Shown here one piece after another: positions 1 through 5,630 of a DNA stretch of 6,366 nt; position 1 is the stretch's first letter, and each line of letters begins with the position of its first letter. The notes under the pieces were generated by a model, which saw only the letters and a list, made by a program, of their open reading frames with translations, did no database searches and was not told where the DNA came from. The stretch is taken from the NCBI GenBank assembly GCA_964406705.1, contig CAYOSS010000086.1:1-6366 (forward strand), given 5' to 3'. The translations under genes and the position numbers were made by a program. The DNA comes from CAZRRV01 sp964406705. Lineage in GTDB: Bacteria > Bacillota > Clostridia > Oscillospirales > Acutalibacteraceae.

Positions 1-51
<51 letters not shown>

Positions 52-294
52 AGCTATAAGATCGGTAATCACGGTAATATGGTCTCCATTATGGATTTAG
101 CAAAGACTATTGCCGACGTCGTGGGCTACACCGGGCGGATAGTCACCGATACATCCAAGCCGGACGGCGCGCCCTCCGCCCCCGTCAATTCCGACAAGAT
201 GTACGGCATGGGCTGGCAGCCCTCGTACACCCTCGAACAGGGCTTGAGGGAGACTTACGCCTGGTTCCGGGAACACGCGGGGGAATACGAATAG
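52..294 (+). CDS. GDP-L-fucose synthase-like NAD(P)-dependent epimerase/reductase, C-terminal fragment
   Basis: This is the last 80 residues of an extended short-chain dehydrogenase/reductase, with about the first three quarters missing beyond the window edge. The segment YKIGNHGNMVSIMDLAKTI matches the strand-turn-helix of the family that normally reads 'NIGtGeevSIrELAe.I'. It is followed by DTSKPDGAP, by GWQP, and by an ending LEQGLRETYAWF that is typical of GDP-L-fucose synthase (GDP-4-keto-6-deoxymannose epimerase/reductase). The usual arginine/lysine and leucine after the PDG motif are replaced by SAPVN, so a related GDP- or dTDP-4-ketohexose reductase is possible. The open frame runs back into the C51 run at 1-51, so the true upstream frame cannot be seen. 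The stop is TAG, and 34 bases separate it from the next gene. The enzyme is presumably cytoplasmic and supplies a deoxyhexose nucleotide for a glycan. Confidence 0.75.
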   Translation, partial: SYKIGNHGNMVSIMDLAKTIADVVGYTGRIVTDTSKPDGAPSAPVNSDKMYGMGWQPSYTLEQGLRETYAWFREHAGEYE

Positions 295-328
295 CGAGCG
301 CTCGGCGCTTAAAAGGGGAGATGATAGT

Positions 329-1162
329 TTGAAAAAGACTGTGGAGGAGCTTGAGGCGGCGGTCCGCGATATCAAGCGGGACCTGTTGACGCTTTGTTCA
401 CGTAAAGCGATACATATAGGCGGCGACCTCTCCTCGGCGGAGATTATGACGGTGCTTTGGCAGTACGCGATGCGCTACAATCCGCGCGACACTCTCGACG
501 AGAGCCGCGACCGTTTTGTACTGTCCAAGGGGCACGCGGCGGCGGTGATGAGCCTCAATCAGGCGGCCATAGGCTGTTTTGGCCGGGAGGAGTTTTTCGC
601 GGAGTACGCGGAGGACGGCGGGCGTTTCTCGATGCACTCCTGCAAGCTTGTGAACCCGTATGTGGAGGTCTCCACCGGGAGCCTGGGGCACGGGCTGCCT
701 GTAGCCTGCGGTATAGCGGAGGGCTTGCGGCGGAAGGGCAATCGCTCCTCGCGGGTCTACACCCTGATGGGGGACGGCGAGCAGTGCGAGGGTTCCGTCT
801 GGGAGGCGGCTATGTTGGCCGTTCATCTGAAGCTTGGCAACCTTGTTGCGGCGGTGGACCGCAACCGCGTCTCGGCGGACGGGAGCACGGACAAGCTGAC
901 CGCCCTCGGCGATGTGGGGGAGAAGTACCGCGCCTTCGGCTGGAACGTCGTCGAGGTGGACGGGCACAGCGTCCCCGCGCTGGTCGCCGCGCTGGATTCC
1001 CTGCCCGCGCCAACCTCGGACATCCCGACGGTGCTCATTTGCCACACGGTGAAGGGCCACGGGGTGAGCTTTATGGAAAACGACGCCGCGTGGCATTCCG
1101 GGAAGCTATCCCCGGAGCAATATTCTCGGGCGATGAGAGAAGTTTTGGGGGAGGTGGCGTAG
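329..1162 (+). CDS. Transketolase, N-terminal subunit (first pair), ThDP-diphosphate-binding domain
   Basis: This 277-residue protein corresponds to the N-terminal third to half of a full transketolase, the usual size of a split TktN. Visible motifs are HIGGDLSSAEI (29-39), SKGHA (66-70), GSLGHGL (117-123), the ThDP/Mg motif GDGE at 148-151 with EGSVWEA (154-160) and its closing Asn in VDRN (176-179), and HTVKGHG (239-245) followed by AWH near 254-256. All core positions are canonical, so it should bind the diphosphate of thiamine diphosphate together with the C-subunit encoded downstream. The start is TTG at 329, with GGGGAG at 315-320 eight bases upstream. The ATG at 321 hits a stop after three codons. 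It ends 3 bases before the C-subunit gene. In the GDP-sugar context a ketol transfer onto a sugar intermediate is more likely than a role in the pentose phosphate pathway, but the substrate cannot be read from sequence. Confidence 0.9.
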   Translation: MKKTVEELEAAVRDIKRDLLTLCSRKAIHIGGDLSSAEIMTVLWQYAMRYNPRDTLDESRDRFVLSKGHAAAVMSLNQAAIGCFGREEFFAEYAEDGGRFSMHSCKLVNPYVEVSTGSLGHGLPVACGIAEGLRRKGNRSSRVYTLMGDGEQCEGSVWEAAMLAVHLKLGNLVAAVDRNRVSADGSTDKLTALGDVGEKYRAFGWNVVEVDGHSVPALVAALDSLPAPTSDIPTVLICHTVKGHGVSFMENDAAWHSGKLSPEQYSRAMREVLGEVA

Positions 1163-1165
1163 CTA

Positions 1166-1705
1166 ATGGCAAAACAATGGGCGAGGGAAGTCGTCGGCCG
1201 GCATATGGCGGACATAGCGGAGAGGGACCCCTCTGTCGTGGCGGTGTCGGCGGACCTGTTCCGCTCCTGCAGGATGGAGGAGTTCTTCGAGAGGTTCCCC
1301 GACCGCGTCTACAACGTCGGTATAGCGGAGCAGTCGCTGGTGAGCTTCTCGGCGGGGCTCGCGCACGAGGGGTTCACCCCCTTCGCGTTCACTATGGCGG
1401 CATTCCTCTCGATGAGAGCTTGCGAGCAGTGTCGCACGGATATAGCCTACGCCTGGCTTAACGCGCGGTTGGTGGGTTCCTACGCCGGCGTGTCCGGGGG
1501 GCTCGCCGGCGCCACGCACTGGGCCATAGAGGACTGCGGGATAATGCGCTCCATTCCCGGCATGACCGTCTTGGAGCCCAGCGACGCGGCGGTCGCAAAG
1601 GGGCTTTTGGAGGCCACCTTGAGCTACAACGGGCCGATTTATATGCGGCTCAGCGTCGCCCCCAGCGAGGATATTTACGGGGGGGGGGGGGACTTTCTTA
1701 TGTAG
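1166..1705 (+). CDS. Transketolase, C-terminal subunit (first pair), 5' part, frameshifted at a G13 tract
   Basis: These 179 codons encode the pyrimidine-binding domain of a split transketolase C-subunit. Visible motifs are NVGIAEQ (50-56), whose Glu55 is the conserved catalytic glutamate that activates the thiamine aminopyrimidine, then MRACEQCRTDIAY (83-95), GATHWAIED (115-123) and RSIPGMTVLEPSD (128-140). The frame enters a run of 13 G at 1679-1691, reads four glycines, then DFLM and a TAG at 1703-1705. The rest of the protein continues in another frame to 2133. A tract of 11 or 14 G would join the halves into one protein of about 322 or 323 residues, a normal TktC length. The ATG at 1166 lies 3 bases after the N-subunit stop, with GGGGGAGG at 1147-1154 as ribosome binding site. 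As written the gene is off. Either the tract is phase-variable or its length was miscalled. Confidence 0.88.
   Translation: MAKQWAREVVGRHMADIAERDPSVVAVSADLFRSCRMEEFFERFPDRVYNVGIAEQSLVSFSAGLAHEGFTPFAFTMAAFLSMRACEQCRTDIAYAWLNARLVGSYAGVSGGLAGATHWAIEDCGIMRSIPGMTVLEPSDAAVAKGLLEATLSYNGPIYMRLSVAPSEDIYGGGGDFLM
1679..1691 (+). repeat. G13 homopolymer inside the first transketolase C-subunit gene
   Basis: Thirteen consecutive G encode polyglycine at the junction between the pyrimidine-binding domain and the C-terminal domain. Lengths of 11 or 14 keep the gene open. The observed 13 gives a TAG 12 bases after the tract. The window otherwise shows no run above six, apart from the matching tract at 2989-3001 and the C run at 1-51. 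A pure G tract of this length in a coding region is a classic substrate for slipped-strand mispairing. It is also a classic site of sequencing indel error. Confidence 0.93.
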
Positions 1706-1731
1706 AAAACCCTCTCATAATAGGACGGGCG

Positions 1732-2133
1732 TTGACGCCCAGGGAAGGCGACGACGGCGCCATAATAGCGTCCGGCGTTGTGGTACAGTACGCCGTGGCA
1801 GCGGCGGACGAGATCTTCGCGGAGACGGGCAAACGCGTGCGCGTGGTCGATATGCACACGCTGAAGCCGCTTGATAAAGACGCCGTAATATCCGCCGCGA
1901 AAACGGGGTACCTGTTGGCGGCGCAGGACCACAATATTGTGGGCGGGCTATGCTCGGGCGTCGCGGAGGTGCTGGCGGAGAACTGCCTTTCCCCGCGCTA
2001 TGGCGCGGCGGGTGTGGACGACAGGTTCGTCCCTATGGCGCGGCCCGCGACGCTCTACGCTATGTTCGGGCTTGACACGGCGGGGCTCAAGAGAAAAATG
2101 TACGAATTATTCGGAGGTACGGAATATGGATGA
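1732..2133 (+). CDS. Transketolase, C-terminal subunit (first pair), 3' part (C-terminal domain) in shifted frame
   Basis: This is the continuation of the gene that begins at 1166. Coding in this frame is continuous from the G tract (about 1690) and reads LSYVENPLIIGRAL before the TTG at 1732. That segment matches the linker and 'fkIGka.vLreG.Dv.iiatG' start of the transketolase C-terminal domain. REGDDGAIIASG, VVDMHTLKPLD, DHNIVGGL and a VDDRF segment follow, all typical of the family. The usual Glu before the DH pair is Gln (AAQDH). TTG at 1732 is only a formal start: its ribosome binding site is weak and a lone C-terminal domain has no known activity, so this should be read as part of 1166-2133. 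The TGA at 2131 overlaps the next gene by 8 bases, and that gene's ribosome binding site lies inside this one. Confidence 0.85.
   Translation: MTPREGDDGAIIASGVVVQYAVAAADEIFAETGKRVRVVDMHTLKPLDKDAVISAAKTGYLLAAQDHNIVGGLCSGVAEVLAENCLSPRYGAAGVDDRFVPMARPATLYAMFGLDTAGLKRKMYELFGGTEYG
2113..2118 (+). promoter_or_regulatory. Shine-Dalgarno GGAGGT for the second N-subunit
   Basis: GGAGGT sits seven bases before the ATG at 2126 and within the 3' end of the preceding C-subunit gene. It fixes the start of the second N-subunit at 2126, although that frame is open from 1937. It also places initiation inside upstream coding sequence, an arrangement expected to give translational coupling. Confidence 0.8.
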
Positions 2134-2947
2134 GGAAACTTTGCGCCAAAAGGTGCGGGAGGCTAAAATCCGCACGCTGAAGTTATGCATAAACGGCGGG
2201 TACGGGCACCCCAGCTCTGCCTTTTCCTGCGCGGAAATCGTGGCCGAGCTTTACTACGAGGTGATGCGTTTTCACCCCGACGACCCCGACTGGGAGGGTC
2301 GTGACCGCTTTTTGATGAGCAAGAACCACGCGAGCGTGATGTTATACCCCATTCTTAACGACCTGGGATTTATCCCGGACGACGAGTACGATGGCATTAT
2401 GAGCCAGGGGAGCGAGAGAACCTACCACACCAACATTAAATTTGCCGGTATGGACTTCACCGGCGGGGCGCTGGGGATCGGCATCGGTATGGCGGCGGGG
2501 TACGCTATGGCGGCGAAGCTGCGCCGCGCCGATTGGCTCACCTTCTGCGTGGTGGGCGACGCGGAGTGCTGCGAGGGCTCCGTCTGGGAGGCTGCAATGT
2601 TCGCCGCGCACAACCGGCTCCGCAACCTCGTGGTGATAGTCGACGACAACAATATGGGCGTGACCGATTACACCGAGAATATGACGGATCTGGAGCCCAT
2701 GGACGCGCGGTGGGGCGCGTTCGGCTTCGAGACAAGGCGGGTGAACGGGCACAGTATCCCGGAGCTGCGCGAGGCGCTGCGCGATGTCAGGACGCGCACC
2801 GACCCCCGCCCCCTATGTGTTGTAGCCGACACGGTGAAGGGCAAGGGCGCGTCCGTGATGGAGAACAAGCTGTTCTGGCACGGGCGTGTGCCCACCGAGG
2901 CCGACGCCGAGGCCATATACCGCGAGTTAGAGGAGGAAAACAGATGA
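2126..2947 (+). CDS. Transketolase-like N-terminal subunit (second pair), divergent active site
   Basis: This 273-residue paralogue of the protein at 329-1162 shares the overall plan: GYGHPSSAFSCAEI (25-38), SKNHAS (65-70), ECCEGSVWEAAMF (147-159), Asn175 in the VDDNN stretch, DTVKGKG (235-241) and FWH (250-252). Several core positions depart from the canonical family. SKGHA is SKNHA, the GSLG[HQ]G[LI] loop is GALGIGI (114-120), and the ThDP signature GDG is GDA at 144-146. These positions line the cofactor and substrate site, so either specificity has changed or the subunit works only alongside the first pair. The start is ATG 2126 with GGAGGT seven bases upstream, overlapping the previous stop by 8 bases. 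Its own stop overlaps the next start in ATGA at 2944-2947. The protein is presumably soluble and cytoplasmic. Confidence 0.88.
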   Translation: MDEETLRQKVREAKIRTLKLCINGGYGHPSSAFSCAEIVAELYYEVMRFHPDDPDWEGRDRFLMSKNHASVMLYPILNDLGFIPDDEYDGIMSQGSERTYHTNIKFAGMDFTGGALGIGIGMAAGYAMAAKLRRADWLTFCVVGDAECCEGSVWEAAMFAAHNRLRNLVVIVDDNNMGVTDYTENMTDLEPMDARWGAFGFETRRVNGHSIPELREALRDVRTRTDPRPLCVVADTVKGKGASVMENKLFWHGRVPTEADAEAIYRELEEENR

Positions 2948-3867
2948 ACGTGCGCGATCGGTTCTTCAATACCCTTTACGAAAAAGTCGGGGGGGGGGGG
3001 GAGCATATCACCCTTATAACGGGTGACTTGGCGGCTCCCAGCCTCGACAGGTTCCGGGAGGATTTCCCCGGGAATTACTACAGCGCGGGGATTTCCGAGC
3101 AAAACCTCATTTCGGCGGCGAGCGGTATGGCTGCGGCGGGGGAGAAGGTCATAGCCTACGCCGCGAACCCGTTTCTCATCACCCGCACTATGGACCAGCT
3201 TTACAACACCGTCGCCCTGATGAACCTGCCCGTGCTGATTGTGGGCTTCCAGACGGGGCTTTCCTCCGCGTCCTCGGGTGCGACCCACGTGGTGATTTCG
3301 GACATCGCGCTTGCCCGCACCCTGCAAAACGTGGTGACCCTCACCCCCTCCGACCTCTCGCTCGCGGAGGAGCTGTTCGCCGAGGCGTTCCGCTTCGATA
3401 AGCCCCGCTATCTGCGCTTTGATAAAGACGTTAACTACACCCTGCCCCGCGCCCGGACAGACCTCGCCGCCGGGTACTCGCTCGTCACGCCGGGCGGGGA
3501 GGGGGCCGTGGTCACCTGCGGGCGGCATGTGGAAATACTCCGGGAGATTATCGCAGAGATGCCCGCGCCCCGCCCCGCGCTCTACGACGTGTTCCGCGTC
3601 CCCTTTGACGGGGATAAGCTCGCCGGGGAGCTCTCGCGCTACGGCAAAATCTTCACCGCGGAGGAGCAGGTGCTGCAGGGCGGGCTCGGCTCGGCGGTCT
3701 TAGAGTGTCTGGCGGATCACGGCGTCGGGCGGCCTGTCCGCCGCGCGGGGATAAACATCGAGCGCGGCTACCCGGAGGTTTTCGGGAACAGGGCGTATAT
3801 GCAGAGGCTCTTGGGGCTGGACGGGGAGTCCCTCGCGCGCTCGTTAGCCGGGTTCTTCGCGGAGTAG
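2944..3867 (+). CDS. Transketolase-like C-terminal subunit (second pair), in frame through a G13 tract
   Basis: This 307-residue protein carries both the pyrimidine-binding domain and the C-terminal transketolase domain. AGISEQN (48-54) holds the expected catalytic Glu52. GATHVVISD (112-120) and TLTPSD (132-137) mark the second half of the pyrimidine domain. VFRVPFD (216-222) and EEQVLQGGLGSAVLE (240-254) belong to the C-terminal domain. Compared with the first pair, the IED of the GATH motif is ISD and the following RSIP is RTLQ, so this subunit is as divergent as its N partner. Residues 16-19 are glycines encoded by a G13 run just before the first core strand (HITLITGDL). At 13 G the gene is open. 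At 12 or 14 G it would end within about ten codons. The start is ATG 2944 with AGGAGG at 2931-2936. A gap of 48 bases leads to manC. Confidence 0.9.
   Translation: MNVRDRFFNTLYEKVGGGGEHITLITGDLAAPSLDRFREDFPGNYYSAGISEQNLISAASGMAAAGEKVIAYAANPFLITRTMDQLYNTVALMNLPVLIVGFQTGLSSASSGATHVVISDIALARTLQNVVTLTPSDLSLAEELFAEAFRFDKPRYLRFDKDVNYTLPRARTDLAAGYSLVTPGGEGAVVTCGRHVEILREIIAEMPAPRPALYDVFRVPFDGDKLAGELSRYGKIFTAEEQVLQGGLGSAVLECLADHGVGRPVRRAGINIERGYPEVFGNRAYMQRLLGLDGESLARSLAGFFAE
2989..3001 (+). repeat. G13 homopolymer near the 5' end of the second transketolase C-subunit gene
   Basis: Thirteen consecutive G follow the codon for Val15 and encode four glycines plus the first base of a Glu codon. The observed length keeps the reading frame open. 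Loss of one G leads to TAA after five further codons. Gain of one leads to TGA after a similar distance. The position, in a loop near the N-terminus, would make the switch all-or-none. The length is identical to the tract at 1679-1691, although the flanking sequence is unrelated. Confidence 0.93.
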
Positions 3868-3915
3868 TCACGCGCGGCACTTCACCAATCAAATTTTGAG
3901 GAGCATATTGGTATT

Positions 3916-5229
3916 ATGAACATAATTCTTCTCTCGGGAGGCTCGGGCAAGAGGCTCTGGCCGCTCTCCAACGACGTGCGCTCCAAGCAATTCTTAAAAA
4001 TCCTGCGCTCGCCGGGCGGCGGGTACGAGTCGATGGTCCAAAGAGTGGCGCGGCAGATTCGCTCCGCCGATCCCGACGCGGAAGTTACCGTGGCGACCTC
4101 CAAGAGCCAGGTTTCCTCTCTTCGCAACCAGTTGGGGGGCGGGATAAGCCTTTCCGTCGAGCCTTGCCGGCGCGACACATTCCCCGCCATAGCTCTCGCC
4201 ACGGCTTATTTAAGAGACAAAAGAGGAGTCCCGGAGGACTCCGTCGCGGTGGTATGCCCCGTGGACCCCTATGTGGAGGACGCCTATTTCGCGGCCCTGC
4301 GCGACCTCGGCGCCCTGGCGGAAACTTCCGGCGCGAACTTAGTGCTGATGGGGATCACTCCCACTTACCCGTCGGAGAAGTACGGATATATCCTCCCCGA
4401 AACGGAGGACACCGTCAGCCGCGTGAGCGAGTTTAAGGAGAAGCCGTCCGCCGTCGCTGCGAAGGAATACATATCCCGCGGCGCCCTGTGGAACGGCGGC
4501 GTGTTCGCGTACAGGCTGCGCTACGTCCTCGGCAAGGCGGAGGAACTGCTCGGCTGCTCGGGGTACGACGAGCTTTTGGAACGGTACGGCAGCCTGCCCA
4601 AAATCAGCTTCGATTATGCCGTTGTCGAGAAGGAGCCCAGCATCAGGGTGATGAGGTTTTGCGGCGCGTGGAAGGACCTCGGCACCTGGAACACCCTCAC
4701 CGAGGCCATGGAAGACCCCGTGATAGGCGACGGGATCCAGAGCGCCTGCGAGAACACGCACATAGTCAACGAGCTGGATATACCCGTCCTCGCGACGGGG
4801 CTCCGCGACTGCGTAATTTCGGCGGGCCCGCAGGGGGTGCTCGTCGCGGACAAGGACCAGTCAAGCTACATAAAGCCCCTCGTGGACAGGATTACCGACA
4901 GGGTGATGTTCGCGGAGAAGAGCTGGGGGAGCTACCGCGTCATTCACGTGGAGCCGGAGAGCCTCACGGTCCGCGTGGAGCTCGCCGCCGGGAGCTCTAT
5001 GAGCTACCATAGCCACAGCAACCGCGACGAGGTCTGGACGGTGATCTCCGGCGAGGGGGAGACGGTACTCGACGGCGTGACGACCCCCGTCCGCGCCGGG
5101 GACGTGGTCAAGATCCCCCGCGAGGCGAAGCACACGGTGCGGGCGACCTCTCCGCTGAAAATCATCGAGGTGCAGTTGGGCGAGGACATCCGGGCGGAGG
5201 ATAAGAGGAAGTACCCGTTCCCGGAGTAG
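3916..5229 (+). CDS. manC: Mannose-1-phosphate guanylyltransferase with C-terminal cupin domain
   Basis: This enzyme makes GDP-mannose from GTP and mannose 1-phosphate, the entry point for GDP-deoxyhexoses. The N-terminal nucleotidyltransferase domain shows the pyrophosphorylase signature LSGGSGKRLWPLS (6-18) with KQFLKIL (24-30), VEPCRRDTFPAIALA (81-95), PTYPSEKYGYI (149-159), the FKEKP mannose-1-phosphate loop (173-177), WNGGVFAY (192-199), FDYAVVEK (232-239) and WKDLGTW (252-258). The last hundred residues form a compact cupin: EKSWGSYRVI (334-343), YHSHSNRDEVWTVISGEG (364-381), AGDVVKIP (394-401) and His406. The total of 437 residues is shorter than the 470-480 common for proteobacterial ManC/AlgA. 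The signature carries RSKQF for the usual PKQF, and VDPYVED stands where 'DH' is normal. Both variants fit the Clostridia-type ManC. The cupin resembles type II phosphomannose isomerase, but isomerase activity is uncertain. The start is ATG 3916 with GAGGAG at 3898-3903, a 12-base spacing. Confidence 0.9.
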   Translation: MNIILLSGGSGKRLWPLSNDVRSKQFLKILRSPGGGYESMVQRVARQIRSADPDAEVTVATSKSQVSSLRNQLGGGISLSVEPCRRDTFPAIALATAYLRDKRGVPEDSVAVVCPVDPYVEDAYFAALRDLGALAETSGANLVLMGITPTYPSEKYGYILPETEDTVSRVSEFKEKPSAVAAKEYISRGALWNGGVFAYRLRYVLGKAEELLGCSGYDELLERYGSLPKISFDYAVVEKEPSIRVMRFCGAWKDLGTWNTLTEAMEDPVIGDGIQSACENTHIVNELDIPVLATGLRDCVISAGPQGVLVADKDQSSYIKPLVDRITDRVMFAEKSWGSYRVIHVEPESLTVRVELAAGSSMSYHSHSNRDEVWTVISGEGETVLDGVTTPVRAGDVVKIPREAKHTVRATSPLKIIEVQLGEDIRAEDKRKYPFPE

Positions 5230-5320
5230 CCACGGGTTACCCCGAGCAGCGCAGAGCGACACCGGGTTGCTCCGAGCGGTTTAGTGTATCCCCGAGTTAG
5301 CAGGGTGTTTCAGAGTATTT
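5221..5320 (+). repeat. Degenerate 10-base tandem repeat beginning at the manC stop codon
   Basis: Cut into ten units of 10 bases from 5221, the sequence shows G at unit position 4 in 10 of 10 units and at position 6 in 9 of 10. Position 5 is A or G in 9 of 10. A rough consensus is CCCGAGTAGC. The first unit contains the last codon and TAG of manC. Similar units reappear with 9-13 base spacing at about 5348-5406. The period is not a multiple of three, so it does not look like coding repeats. No known repeat family is recognised. Confidence 0.5.
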
Positions 5321-5385
5321 TTTATTTACCCGCGTAGCTGGGGTGGACCCGGGTAGTTCGAGTTGCCGGAGTGCCCCTGAGCAGT

Positions 5386-5400
5386 CCGGGCGAGTCCCGG
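5386..5400 (+). other. Small GC-rich hairpin downstream of manC
   Basis: CCGGG at 5386-5390 pairs perfectly with CCCGG at 5396-5400 around a five-base loop. No U-rich tail follows, so it is not called a terminator by itself. It may simply reflect the GC-rich repeat-like sequence around it. Confidence 0.35.
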
Positions 5401-5403
5401 TAG

Positions 5404-5431
5404 AGCCCCCCGGCGGCGCTTCCGGGCGGCT
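5404..5431 (+). other. GC-rich inverted repeat downstream of manC
   Basis: The arm at 5404-5413 pairs with 5422-5431 in 9 of 10 positions, with one C-C mismatch, around an eight-base loop. An A-rich rather than T-rich stretch follows on the plus strand. It could protect the 3' end of the manC transcript or act as a pause. It lies in the 400-base gene-free stretch between manC and yfbR. Confidence 0.4.
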
Positions 5432-5516
5432 AAATATCCCCCGGTGCTCGCCCGAATCCCGCTCCTCGGCCGCGCGAATGTTTTCCACAGCGATACGCAC
5501 AGCCGGGATACAAAGA

Positions 5517-5550
5517 ACCCCCGATTTTCAATTATCGGGGGTCTTATTGT
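5517..5550 (+). terminator. Bidirectional intrinsic terminator between manC and yfbR
   Basis: A perfect 9-base-pair stem is formed by ACCCCCGAT at 5517-5525 and ATCGGGGGT at 5534-5542, with an eight-base loop. On the plus strand it is followed by CTTATTGT. On the minus strand it is followed by TCTTTG. Both strands therefore have a GC-rich stem followed by a moderately T-rich tail, as expected for a terminator shared by the convergent manC and yfbR transcripts. It is the clearest terminator in the window, though neither T tract is uninterrupted. Confidence 0.75.
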
Positions 5551-5602
5551 GTAATACTCTGTTCAAAAGTAGCAAAAGTACCCTTGCGTTTCGTTATCGA
5601 TG

Positions 5603-5619
5603 ATACCCGGCGGGGGTAT
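5603..5619 (-). other. Short hairpin just after the yfbR stop codon
   Basis: ATACCC at 5603-5608 pairs with GGGTAT at 5614-5619 around a five-base loop, about 11 bases downstream of the yfbR stop on the minus strand. No T-run follows on either strand, so termination by this element alone is doubtful. It may precede the stronger terminator at 5517-5542 as a 3'-end structure. Confidence 0.3.
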
Positions 5620-5630
5620 TAGGCGGAGGA

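Noticed and set aside
457..1461. Long plus-strand open frame overlapping the first N-subunit and the first C-subunit genes
   Set aside because: It is Arg/Gly-rich with no recognisable motif and lies wholly over two strongly conserved genes in another frame. It is a by-product of high GC content.
1679..1691. Programmed ribosomal frameshifting in the first C-subunit gene
   Set aside because: No downstream stem-loop at suitable spacing or A-type slippery heptamer was seen, and a pure G13 is better explained by DNA or transcript slippage. It remains possible but unsupported.
1937..2125. Upstream extension of the second N-subunit frame
   Set aside because: It is composition-biased and overlaps the conserved C-terminal domain of the first C-subunit. 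GGAGGT at 2113-2118 points to the ATG at 2126.
2533..2943. Upstream extension of the second C-subunit frame
   Set aside because: The frame is open to 2533, but the extension is low-complexity Arg-rich translation over the second N-subunit. The ATG at 2944 has AGGAGG at the right spacing and gives the normal family N-terminus.
329..3867. Split 1-deoxyxylulose-5-phosphate synthase, or sulfofructose or apulose-phosphate transketolase
   Set aside because: DXS is normally one chain of about 620 residues. The sulfofructose and apulose transketolases are also split, but they sit in catabolic operons, whereas the neighbours here are GDP-sugar genes. They are not formally excluded because the substrate cannot be read from sequence.
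5259..5327. Possible manC terminator using the T-rich stretch at 5317-5327
   Set aside because: The only stem preceding it is a distant five-base match (5259-5263 with 5304-5308). The structure at 5517-5542 is far stronger.
5343..5603. Plus-strand 86-codon open frame between manC and yfbR
   Set aside because: It has no credible ribosome binding site, runs through two hairpins and the bidirectional terminator, and matches no family I recognise.
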